From an uncultured Bacteroidales bacterium (GTDB lineage: Bacteria; Bacteroidota; Bacteroidia; Bacteroidales; UBA932), in contig CAJOMY010000077.1 in NCBI GenBank assembly GCA_905235775.1, positions 1 to 13,651 on the forward strand: a DNA stretch of 13,651 bases, read 5' to 3'. Positions 7,387 through 12,885 of this stretch are shown here, in pieces. Numbering within the stretch: the first letter of the stretch is position 1; the number at the start of each line of letters is the position of its first letter. Position numbers and translations under genes: made by a program. The notes under the pieces are model-generated. The model had not been told where the DNA came from, searched no databases, and saw nothing but the letters and a program-made list of their open reading frames with translations.

Positions 7387-9017
7387 TGTACGATAATCTC
7401 TTTCATCAGCGTCTCCGCCGTGCCGTCCGTGTGAAGGATGCGGGCGCGCAGCACGCCGCTCCGGCGGAGGGTGTAGCGCCCGTCCGCCTCCGGCTCGATC
7501 GGCACGCCGTCCAGCGACCACTGCACTTCCTGCACCTCCGCGGCGTTGAACACCCGCAGCGGGAGCTTGCTCCCCGACGGGAAACTGCCGTCCACGTTGC
7601 GCGTGGCGCCGCTCAGATAAATATACGGATACATCCCGCCGCGCTGCATCTTCGTCGTGAAGCTGCCGTCCATGCTATAGCGGACGCGCGTCCCCGCGCG
7701 GACCTGCACCGAGAAACGGTATTCCGTGCCGGGACTCAGCCCCTCCAGCGTGCAGCTGGTCGTGCCGGAAGGCAGCTCGCGGAGCCATTCCTGCCCGCCG
7801 TCCGACCAGCGGACCAGGTAGCCGCTGATTCCGTGCAGGGCCGGATCGGTCTTCCAGCGCAGCACGGCCGCGTCCTGATAGACCGACAGGTCGAGAAGCG
7901 TGATCGGCTCCAGCACCTCGAAGCTCACGTCGCCGGCGCCGTCCGGGCGGATGTCCGTCAGGGCCAGGCCCGGTGCCGTGCCGCTCCAGGCGCGGAATGC
8001 CGCCGGCGTGTCCGATCCGAAGCTGTCGAAGCCGCCCGGCCCCGGGAAGGGCAGCCCCCGCACGTGCTCCGTCGCGTCCGGGTCTGCGGGCACGGGCCGG
8101 GCGCAGGGATGCGCGGGGTTGTTGTTCACCAGACCATAATCCCAGCGGTCTCGCGCCGTCAGCTCCCGCTCGTGGCCCGGCGAGCGCCCGGCCGCATTCT
8201 CCGAGCGGTCCACGTGGAATACGTGCAGCCCGTCCGTGCGCGCTTCGAAGAGGAAAAACTCTCCCTCCACGCCTGTCAGCGCCTTCAGGTAGCGGCGCTC
8301 CCGGAGCAGGGGAGCGAGGGTACAGCCGCCCGTGGCGAGCGTGTCGCAGCGCCCGAGCCCCAGCAGCTCGAACTCGACGGCCCCGAAGTCCGGCGGCGTC
8401 TCCCGGCGGCAACCTTCGTCCATCAGCGACGTTCCCCAGAGGCCGCGGTCCGTCCCGCCGGACTCCCCGCCGTCCGTATCATACAGGTCCGGCAGCCCCA
8501 GCACATGCCCGAATTCGTGGCAGAATATCCCGAGCCGTCCCTCCGGTGCCACAGCGAAGCTGTCGATTTTCAAATTCTTGATATTCAATGCGCTGCCGCC
8601 GCCGTCGCTCAGCCGGCCCTGCTGCGGACAGAGATCGTCCGCAACCCCGCTCTCCTGCTGTCCGGGGCCCGCATACAGCAGCATCACGTTGTCCACGAAG
8701 CCGTCCCCGTCGCCGTCGAACCGCGACCAGTCCAGCTCCCCCTGCACCGCCGTGCAGGCCTCCTTCACGGCCTCCGCCAGGCGCACGTCGCGCCGGTCCG
8801 GATAGTCCGCCCCGTACCATGCCGCCGCGTGCTCCAGCTTCACCTGCGGCCCCAGCACAAACTCGAACGCCTGCTCCCCGAACTGCCGGTTGAAATACGC
8901 CTCCGCCTCCCGGACCAGCTGCGCCTGCCCCTCCCGGCCGGCGGCGAAGCCCCGGTCTTCAAACTCCACCGGAATCACCACCATCCGGAAAACGGTTATC
9001 AGTAACAGTGCGTTCAT
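7383..9017 (-). CDS. M6 family metalloprotease with fibronectin type III domain
   Basis: The 544-residue protein has the zinc motif HEFGHVLGLPDLYD (His167, Glu168, His171), the extended form found in M6 (immune inhibitor A-like) peptidases. Upstream, DGDGDGFVDNVMLLYAG (101-117) is the Asp-rich, probably calcium-binding loop that precedes it in this family, and a Met-turn-like WGTSLMDEG (194-202) follows. Residues about 371-456 form a fibronectin III domain (VLRWKTD, GYLVRWSDGG, GLSPGTEYRFSVQV), then a roughly 85-residue beta-rich end. It is likely exported, but the hydrophobic start (MNALLLITVF) is very short and runs straight into the peptidase domain (VVIPVEFED), so a normal signal peptide is not obvious. 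An in-frame TGA lies two codons upstream, so the start cannot be moved back. Confidence 0.9.
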   Translation of the reverse strand: MNALLLITVFRMVVIPVEFEDRGFAAGREGQAQLVREAEAYFNRQFGEQAFEFVLGPQVKLEHAAAWYGADYPDRRDVRLAEAVKEACTAVQGELDWSRFDGDGDGFVDNVMLLYAGPGQQESGVADDLCPQQGRLSDGGGSALNIKNLKIDSFAVAPEGRLGIFCHEFGHVLGLPDLYDTDGGESGGTDRGLWGTSLMDEGCRRETPPDFGAVEFELLGLGRCDTLATGGCTLAPLLRERRYLKALTGVEGEFFLFEARTDGLHVFHVDRSENAAGRSPGHERELTARDRWDYGLVNNNPAHPCARPVPADPDATEHVRGLPFPGPGGFDSFGSDTPAAFRAWSGTAPGLALTDIRPDGAGDVSFEVLEPITLLDLSVYQDAAVLRWKTDPALHGISGYLVRWSDGGQEWLRELPSGTTSCTLEGLSPGTEYRFSVQVRAGTRVRYSMDGSFTTKMQRGGMYPYIYLSGATRNVDGSFPSGSKLPLRVFNAAEVQEVQWSLDGVPIEPEADGRYTLRRSGVLRARILHTDGTAETLMKEIIVQ

Positions 9018-9026
9018 TTCTCATCC

Positions 9027-9034
9027 CGAAGATA
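9027..9034 (-). promoter_or_regulatory. probable -7 element of the M6 protease operon
   Basis: The minus strand reads TATCTTCG, one mismatch from TAnnTTTG, nine bases before the ATG at 9017. No convincing -33 element was found. Confidence 0.45.
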
Positions 9035-9066
9035 CGGAATATTATGGATAAACCGAAATAATTACT

Positions 9067-9074
9067 TACCTTTG
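9067..9074 (+). promoter_or_regulatory. -7 element of rplY-pth
   Basis: TACCTTTG fits TAnnTTTG exactly and is 87 bases before the rplY ATG, leaving a leader of about 80 bases that includes the repeat hairpin at 9117-9135. Confidence 0.6.
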
Positions 9075-9116
9075 CCGTGCATTTCGAAAACCGGTAAGTG
9101 GTTTTGGTGCAATGGG

Positions 9117-9138
9117 TCCCGGGCCCGCCCCGGGATGA
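9117..9138. repeat. palindromic repeat in the rplY leader
   Basis: TCCCGGG (9117-9123) pairs with CCCGGGA (9129-9135) across a 5-base loop, followed by TGA. On the minus strand it reads TCATCCCGGGG...CCCGGGA, the same layout as the GTCAT-plus-CCGG elements elsewhere in the window. It would form a stable hairpin in the rplY mRNA leader, about 27 bases before the start codon. Confidence 0.55.
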
Positions 9139-9161
9139 GTAACACATTTTAACATACAAAA

Positions 9162-9743
9162 ATGCAACATTTTGAACTGAAGGGTACTACCCGCCAGATC
9201 GGCAACAAAGCCGTCATCAAAGAATTCCGCCGCGCCGGGCTTGTCCCGTGCAACCTCTACGGCCCCGGCCTGGAGAACGTCCATTTCACTGTCAGCGCCA
9301 AGGAGCTCAAAGCCCTCACCGACACTCCGAAGGCCTACATCGTCGACCTCGTCCTCGATGGCGCCAAGAAGGCCCGGACCGCCATCATGCACGAGCTGCA
9401 GTGGCACCCGGTCACGGACACCTGCCTCCACGTCGACTTCCTCGCCGTGGACGACAAGAAGCCCATCGCCATCAGCGTTCCCCTTGTGATCGAAGGCCAC
9501 GCCAAGGGTGTGCAGCAGGGCGGTAAGTTCTACCAGAACGCCCGCAGCATCAAGGTTTCCGCCCTCATGAAGGATCTTCCCGACGAGGTCACCGTCAACA
9601 TCAACGACCTCGGTCTGGACAAGCGCATCAAGGCCGGCGACATCCAGCTCAAGAACGTCGCCGTCATCTCCGACAAGGACACGATCATCTGCGGCGTCAA
9701 GACCACGCGCAATGTCACTGCTGCGGCTGCTGCGGAGGAATAA
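9162..9743 (+). CDS. rplY: 50S ribosomal protein L25/general stress protein Ctc
   Basis: The 193-residue protein is the long, two-domain CTC-type L25 that binds 5S rRNA. The N-terminal L25 domain has GNKAVIKEFRRAGLVPCNLYG (compare RxxGxIPAVIYG) and HELQWHPVTDTCLHVDFLAV (76-95), the typical Q-x-HP...H-DF motif. The C-terminal beta-domain runs through LPDEVTVNINDLGLDKRIKAGDI (139-161), and an Ala/Glu tail ends it. Leu-Val-Pro-Cys replaces the more usual Val-Pro-Ala. pth follows with a 32-base overlap, and the rplY-pth pair is conserved in many bacteria, supporting both calls. Confidence 0.95.
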   Translation: MQHFELKGTTRQIGNKAVIKEFRRAGLVPCNLYGPGLENVHFTVSAKELKALTDTPKAYIVDLVLDGAKKARTAIMHELQWHPVTDTCLHVDFLAVDDKKPIAISVPLVIEGHAKGVQQGGKFYQNARSIKVSALMKDLPDEVTVNINDLGLDKRIKAGDIQLKNVAVISDKDTIICGVKTTRNVTAAAAAEE

Positions 9744-10353
9744 GCCCGACCCTGCCGTGTCAGAGAAGTCTTACCTGGTCGTCGGACTCGGCAACATCGG
9801 TGCCGAATACGCCGCCAGCAGACACAACATCGGCTTTATGATATTGGATGCCTGGGCCCAGGCATCCAATGTCGTTTTCGCGCCCGGCCGCTACGGCGAC
9901 CAGGCCGTCGTCCGCGACAAAGGGCGGGAGTTCCACCTGCTGAAGCCCTCCACCTATATGAATCTGAGCGGCAACGCCGTGCGGTACTGGCAGCGGGAAC
10001 TCGGCATCGGGCTGGACCACGTCCTGGTCATCTGCGACGACATCAACCTTCCCTTCGGGACGCTGCGCCTGCGCCCCTCCGGCTCCGACGGCGGCCACAA
10101 CGGCCTCAAGAGCATCGGGGCGATGCTGGAAAGCTTCGACTGGGCGCGTCTGCGGGTCGGCGTCGGCCACGATTTCGCCCAGGGCCGGCAGATCGAATTC
10201 GTGTTGGGGGACTTCTCGGAAGAGCAGAAGAAAGAAATCCCGGAGCTGGCCCGGAAAATCATCGCCGGAGTCCGTACATGGGCGTTTGTCGGCACCGGCC
10301 AGGCCATGAATCAGGTCAATGTCCGTCCGAAAATGGCAAATACTGACGATTAA
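9712..10353 (+). CDS. pth: peptidyl-tRNA hydrolase
   Basis: The 213-residue enzyme releases tRNA from peptidyl-tRNA dropped by stalled ribosomes. The core begins YLVVGLGNIGAEYAASRHNIGF with catalytic His38. Asn84 in TYMNLSG, Asp109 in ICDDINLPFG and Asn130 in SDGGHNGLKSI match the other conserved residues. The start at ATG 9712 adds about 20 residues before the usual Pth beginning and overlaps rplY by 32 bases. An in-frame GTG at 9757 (SEKSYLVVGLG) would give the more common length and lie 13 bases after the rplY stop, so the start is uncertain. A GGAGG sits at 9734-9738 but too far from either start to decide. Confidence 0.95.
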   Translation: MSLLRLLRRNKPDPAVSEKSYLVVGLGNIGAEYAASRHNIGFMILDAWAQASNVVFAPGRYGDQAVVRDKGREFHLLKPSTYMNLSGNAVRYWQRELGIGLDHVLVICDDINLPFGTLRLRPSGSDGGHNGLKSIGAMLESFDWARLRVGVGHDFAQGRQIEFVLGDFSEEQKKEIPELARKIIAGVRTWAFVGTGQAMNQVNVRPKMANTDD

Positions 10354-10376
10354 ATGCTGATTTTTTGCAAAAAGTC

Positions 10377-10406
10377 TTGCTTTTTCTTGATTTCTTTTTT
10401 ATCTTG
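10377..10406 (+). promoter_or_regulatory. promoter of the histone H1-like gene
   Basis: A -33 TTG (10377-10379) and TATCTTG (10400-10406, one base short of TAnnTTTG) are 20 bases apart, the expected Bacteroidota spacing. The sequence between is strongly T-rich. The leader before the ATG at 10457 would be about 45 bases, A-rich and without a Shine-Dalgarno sequence. Confidence 0.6.
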
Positions 10407-10456
10407 CCGACAATTAAGCAGTTACCATATTAACACCTTAAATAACACACACCATC

Positions 10457-10633
10457 ATGAAAAATCTTGTTAAGAAGATCGAAGAGAACATGGAGCTCTT
10501 CAAAGTCAACGCTGAAGCTCAGGTTGTCAAAGGTAACAAAGCTGCCGGCGCCCGCGCCCGCAAGATCGCGCTCGATCTGATGAAGGACCTCAAGGAGTTC
10601 CGCAAAATTTCTGTTGCTGAGGCGAAGAAATAA
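10457..10633 (+). CDS. histone H1-like protein (Bacteroidetes Hc1-like)
   Basis: This 58-residue gene runs from MKNLVKKIEENMELF to SVAEAKK. The segment VKGNKAAGARARKIALDLMK closely follows the Bacteroides small 'histone H1' proteins (QVSKGNKAAGTRARK... then KEFRKVSV), and KEFRKISVAEAKK matches at the end. The product is basic, mostly helical, and is thought to bind DNA or compact the nucleoid; its function in Bacteroidales is largely assumed from the resemblance to chlamydial Hc1. Codon and base use are less GC-rich than in neighbouring genes, as often seen for highly expressed genes. It has its own promoter with a long T-rich upstream region, fitting strong expression. It is monocistronic, followed by a T-run and a hairpin-rich gap. 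Confidence 0.88.
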   Translation: MKNLVKKIEENMELFKVNAEAQVVKGNKAAGARARKIALDLMKDLKEFRKISVAEAKK

Positions 10634-10718
10634 TTTTTTTCGTTTTTCTTGCAACGTTTTAAAAACCACCTGCATCTATGTTGTAGGTTTAGGTTTTAGT
10701 ACACGTCTAAGAGTCGGT

Positions 10719-10745
10719 GAGCCGGGAGGCTGCGCCGGCTCTTTT
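10719..10745 (+). terminator. candidate terminator after the histone H1-like gene
   Basis: GAGCCGG (10719-10725) pairs with CCGGCTC (10735-10741) around a 9-base loop, directly followed by TTTT. It is about 85 bases after the histone stop. Its 3' arm is shared with a competing 15-bp hairpin at 10734-10767. Confidence 0.55.
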
Positions 10746-10767
10746 GCATTTGTGCAAAAGAGCCGGC
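10734..10767. repeat. perfect 15-bp inverted repeat
   Basis: GCCGGCTCTTTTGCA (10734-10748) pairs perfectly with TGCAAAAGAGCCGGC (10753-10767) with a TTTG loop. No T-run follows on either strand. The left arm contains the 3' arm and T-run of the hairpin at 10719-10745, so the two foldings exclude each other. Confidence 0.7.
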
Positions 10768-10816
10768 CGCTGCCGCTACGACGGAGGAGGATCTCGGGGT
10801 ACCGTTTTCTATATGT

Positions 10817-10890
10817 CGCTGATTGACAAATAGATATGAAAGTAACCGGGTACTTTGGAACCCGGTTACTTTCATAAACCGCTGATTGAC
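10817..10890. repeat. 17-bp palindrome flanked by 11-base direct repeats
   Basis: TATGAAAGTAACCGGGT (10835-10851) pairs perfectly with ACCCGGTTACTTTCATA (10860-10876), loop of 8 bases. The direct repeats CGCTGATTGAC lie at 10817-10827 and 10880-10890. On the minus strand the hairpin is about 45 bases after the rfbD stop and could end its transcript, though no clear T-run follows. Confidence 0.7.
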
Positions 10891-10921
10891 TTGCTGTTGC
10901 AAAAAACGGCCGCCGGGGGGC

Positions 10922-12145
10922 TCAGACCAGGGAGGCGAGGCAGCGGCGTAGGCTGTCTGTCCAGTAGGGAATGGACAGGCCGAAGGTGGCTTTGATCCTG
11001 GTCTTATCGAGCACCGAATACGCCGGACGGCGGACCGGGCTGGGGAATTCGTCGCTGTGGCACGGCTGGATGGCGCAGGCGCTGTGGAATGTCCGGTCGC
11101 TGCCGGGCATGACGTAGTTGCTGCCGGGCGTGACGCTGGTGCCGGAGCCGGGCGTGAACCCGGCGTCATGGCCGACCTGATCGGCCATCTCGGCGATCGC
11201 CTTCGCGAAATCATACCAGCTGCAAACGCCCTCATTGCTAAAATGATAGATGCCACTTATCCTGTCATCCCCGATCTGATCGGGGATCTCAGACAAGATG
11301 GTCGATCCGGCAGCATCCGCCGCGTGCGCCGGCGTTGTGGAGGTCGGAGCCGGAATTGGTTTCTCGAGCGACTGCACGAAAAATAATTCCGGGCCGCCCG
11401 CGGGAGAGGCGGCGGCCTTCAGAATGGTCAAAATGGCAGAAGCCAAATCGCCGGCGTAGGTCGGGGTGCCGACTTGGTCGAAGACCACCTTGAGCTGCGG
11501 GCGGGTGGCGGTCAGGTGCAGCATCGTCCGGACGAAATTCTTCCCGAATTCGCTGTACAGCCAGGCCGTGCGGATGATCACGTGCCGGCAGCCGACCCGG
11601 CGGACCGCCTGTTCGCCGTGCAGCTTCGTCAACCCGTAGACCCCCGTCGGCGTGCCTTGTTGATCCTCGCGGCAGGGTGTATTGTACGGCTCCGCGCCGA
11701 ACACGTAATCCGTGCTGACGTGCACCAGCAGCCCGCCGCTCTCACGCATTGCAACGGCCAGATTCTCAGGCGCTTTCGCGTTCAGCAGCTCGGCCAGTTC
11801 CGGCTGCGACTCGGCGGCGTCCACATTCGTGAAAGCCGCACAGTTGACGATTGCATCGATATGATGTTCGCGAACGAGCGCGCGAATTGCCTCCAAATCG
11901 GTGATATCCAGGCGGGTAGTTGACGTGTCAACACCCTCGCCGCCGAGCTTGCGCAGCATCGCCACGGACTCCTCGGAGGCCTCATTCACATCGGAGAAAA
12001 GGAAGTTAAACGCGGGATTGTCTTCTGTGCGCGGGCGTTGTGCAGCCGGCGAACCCTGGACCCCAGGCGCGCCGGCCATCTCAGCCGCAGCTATCCGTAA
12101 AGAGTTGCCCAACTGTCCGTTGCCGCCGGTGACCAATACGTTCAT
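10922..12145 (-). CDS. rfbD: dTDP-4-dehydrorhamnose reductase, enlarged by repeat insertions
   Basis: The protein reduces dTDP-4-keto-L-rhamnose to dTDP-L-rhamnose with NAD(P)H, the last step of the rhamnose precursor pathway. The Rossmann GxxGxxG is at 7-13 (GGNGQLG), STDYVFG at 144-150, and the catalytic Tyr-x-x-x-Lys is Tyr170-Lys174 in GVYGLTK; WLYSEFGKNFVRTML and GIYHFSNEGVCSWYDFA (298-314) are typical Bacteroidetes RfbD. At 407 residues it is over 100 longer than usual. The extra residues fall at about 24-45, 52-78, 244-297 and 322-357; those at 24-34, 286-294 and 320-349 coincide with palindromic or tandem repeats in the DNA. The frame remains open and the core motifs intact, so it is probably functional. 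Its ATG overlaps the rfbC stop as ATGA. Confidence 0.92.
   Translation of the reverse strand: MNVLVTGGNGQLGNSLRIAAAEMAGAPGVQGSPAAQRPRTEDNPAFNFLFSDVNEASEESVAMLRKLGGEGVDTSTTRLDITDLEAIRALVREHHIDAIVNCAAFTNVDAAESQPELAELLNAKAPENLAVAMRESGGLLVHVSTDYVFGAEPYNTPCREDQQGTPTGVYGLTKLHGEQAVRRVGCRHVIIRTAWLYSEFGKNFVRTMLHLTATRPQLKVVFDQVGTPTYAGDLASAILTILKAAASPAGGPELFFVQSLEKPIPAPTSTTPAHAADAAGSTILSEIPDQIGDDRISGIYHFSNEGVCSWYDFAKAIAEMADQVGHDAGFTPGSGTSVTPGSNYVMPGSDRTFHSACAIQPCHSDEFPSPVRRPAYSVLDKTRIKATFGLSIPYWTDSLRRCLASLV
11100..11164. repeat. in-frame 21/24-base tandem repeat plus palindrome in rfbD
   Basis: The core GCCGGGC(A/G)TGA occurs three times, starting at 11102, 11123 and 11147, spaced 21 and 24 bases, both multiples of three. 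On the coding strand this gives the repeating residues TPGSGTS, VTPGSNY, VMPGSD (331-350). The last copy closes a hairpin, GCCGGG (11147-11152) with CCCGGC (11159-11164). Confidence 0.7.
11165..11191. repeat. GTCAT palindromic element in rfbD (copy 1)
   Basis: GTC is followed by ATGGCCGA (11168-11175), a 5-base loop CCTGA, and TCGGCCAT (11181-11188), then CTC. This is the same layout as the element at 11264-11290, with different but compensating stem bases. It codes for residues around MADQVGHD. Confidence 0.7.
11264..11290. repeat. GTCAT palindromic element in rfbD (copy 2)
   Basis: GTC is followed by ATCCCCGAT (11267-11275), the loop CTG, and ATCGGGGAT (11279-11287), then CTC: a perfect 9-bp stem. 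It codes for residues about 286-294 (IPDQIGDDR), directly before the conserved GIYHF motif. Confidence 0.75.
12045..12076. repeat. interrupted palindrome near the start of rfbD
   Basis: GCCGGCG (12045-12051) and CGCCGGC (12070-12076) enclose a second stem, CCTGG (12055-12059) with CCAGG (12063-12067). It encodes residues 24-34 (around GAPGVQGSPA), which are not expected in RfbD at this place. Confidence 0.5.
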
Positions 12146-12798
12146 GGGCGGGAAGGGTTAGATCCTTCGCTGCGCTCAGGATGACAGACGGAGTCAGGAT
12201 GACAAGCGGAATCAGGATAACAGGCGGGGAAATCGAAGGGCGGCAGGGCGGAGTCCGCCAGGCAGGGGCGGGTGCGGTCCTTGTCGCTCAATACCATCTC
12301 CGCGGCCGGAATGCGCCAGTCGATCGCGAGTGCGGGGTCCAGCAGCTGGATGCCGCTGTCCGCTTCCGGATGGTAGAATTCGTCACACTTATATTGGAAC
12401 ACGGCCCGCTCGCTGAGCACCGCGAAGCCGTGTGCAAAACCCTTGTCGATAAACAGTTGGCGGTGATTATCCCCGCTGAGCTCCACGGCCACATGGCGCC
12501 CGTAGGCGGGGGAGGCGCGCCGCAGGTCCACCGCCACGTCCAGCACCGTCCCCTCCACCACGCGCACCAGCTTCGCCTGGGTGTAGGGCGGCAGCTGGAA
12601 ATGCAGCCCGCGCACCACGCCCCGGCAGGACAGCGACTCGTTGTCCTGCACGAAATGCACCGGATGCCCGATCACGGGCACCGCCTGCGCATCGAACTCC
12701 CGCTGTGAGAAGCTCTCGAAGAAATACCCCCGCGCATCCGCGAACACGCGCGGCTCGAGGATCAGCACGCCGGGAAGGCCGGTTGTCTGGATTGTCAT
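12142..12798 (-). CDS. rfbC: dTDP-4-dehydrorhamnose 3,5-epimerase with repeat-derived tail
   Basis: This 218-residue cupin enzyme epimerises dTDP-4-keto-6-deoxyglucose at C3 and C5, supplying RfbD next door. Motifs: DARGYFFESFSQREF (21-35), FVQDNESLSCRGVVRGLHFQ with catalytic His66, VVEGTVLDVAVDLR (80-93), FIDKGFAHGFAVLSE (116-130) and FYHPEADSGI with Tyr142. The native protein probably ended near residue 190 (PPFDF). After that come three similar hexapeptides (PACYPD, SACHPD, SVCHPE) and RSEGSNPSRP, encoded by tandem 18-base units and a GTCATCCTGAGCGCAGC-type repeat that runs into the rfbD start, giving an ATGA overlap. rfbA and rfbB are not in the window, so the rhamnose genes are split. 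Confidence 0.94.
   Translation of the reverse strand: MTIQTTGLPGVLILEPRVFADARGYFFESFSQREFDAQAVPVIGHPVHFVQDNESLSCRGVVRGLHFQLPPYTQAKLVRVVEGTVLDVAVDLRRASPAYGRHVAVELSGDNHRQLFIDKGFAHGFAVLSERAVFQYKCDEFYHPEADSGIQLLDPALAIDWRIPAAEMVLSDKDRTRPCLADSALPPFDFPACYPDSACHPDSVCHPERSEGSNPSRP
12160..12229. repeat. interspersed repeat plus three 18-base tandem units at the rfbC 3' end
   Basis: The interspersed repeat at 12160-12185, read on the minus strand, is GTCATCCTGAGCGCAGCGAA then GGATCT. Overlapping it are tandem units TCAGGATGACAGACGGAG (12176-12193), TCAGGATGACAAGCGGAA (12194-12211) and TCAGGATAACAGGCGGGG (12212-12229), each 18 bases, so the rfbC frame is kept. Confidence 0.8.
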
Positions 12799-12806
12799 CT
12801 TTTTTC

Positions 12807-12831
12807 ATCACGCCGGGTTTGACCCGGCGTC
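12807..12831. repeat. GCCGGGTTTGACCCGGC palindromic element in the rfbC leader
   Basis: ACGCCGGGT (12810-12818) pairs perfectly with ACCCGGCGT (12822-12830) around TTG. It belongs to the same CCGGGT-nnn-ACCCGG family as the manA copy. It lies in the predicted rfbC leader, with the stem ending about 11 bases before the start codon, where it could limit translation. Confidence 0.7.
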
Positions 12832-12842
12832 CCTTATATCGG

Positions 12843-12850
12843 CAAAGATA
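12843..12850 (-). promoter_or_regulatory. -7 element of rfbC-rfbD
   Basis: The minus strand reads TATCTTTG, the most typical form of TAnnTTTG, 44 bases before the rfbC ATG. The leader contains the palindrome at 12807-12831. Confidence 0.6.
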
Positions 12851-12871
12851 AAAACTTTCCCGCAAAATCGC

Positions 12872-12879
12872 TATATTTG
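12872..12879 (+). promoter_or_regulatory. -7 element of the C11 protease gene
   Basis: TATATTTG fits TAnnTTTG; six bases (CACCCT) separate it from the ATG at 12886, implying a leaderless or nearly leaderless mRNA. It is 21 bases from the divergent rfbC element. Confidence 0.6.
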
Positions 12880-12885
12880 CACCCT

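Larger units (their letters stand above)
10634..10921. other. hairpin-rich intergenic region between histone gene and rfbD
   Basis: No gene is supported in these 288 bases. After the histone stop come a T-run, a weak stem-loop (ACCTGCA 10668-10674 with TGTAGGT 10682-10688, one G-U pair), a possible terminator (10719-10745), an overlapping perfect 15-bp hairpin (10734-10767) and a 17-bp hairpin (10835-10876) bracketed by 11-base direct repeats. It is the shared 3' region of two converging genes, so most structures may serve termination; a small RNA is also possible. Confidence 0.6.

Noticed and set aside
7387..7521. Longer N-terminus for the small lipoprotein
   Set aside because: It lies within the M6 coding sequence, is Arg/Pro-rich and would hide the lipoprotein signal starting at 7386.
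7386..9005. 539-codon plus-strand frame opposite the M6 protease
   Set aside because: Arg/Ala/Pro-rich antisense composition with no domain; the minus strand has a clear zinc protease.
10634..10733. Possible tRNA or known structured RNA after the histone gene
   Set aside because: No cloverleaf, no T-loop GTTCGA-type sequence and no known RNA pattern recognised; only small hairpins.
10614..10826. 70-codon plus-strand frame overlapping the histone 3' end
   Set aside because: Out of frame with the histone gene, runs through several hairpins, no similarity recognised.
12176..12229. Possible CRISPR array from the three 18-base units
   Set aside because: Units are directly adjacent with no spacers and are in frame with rfbC.
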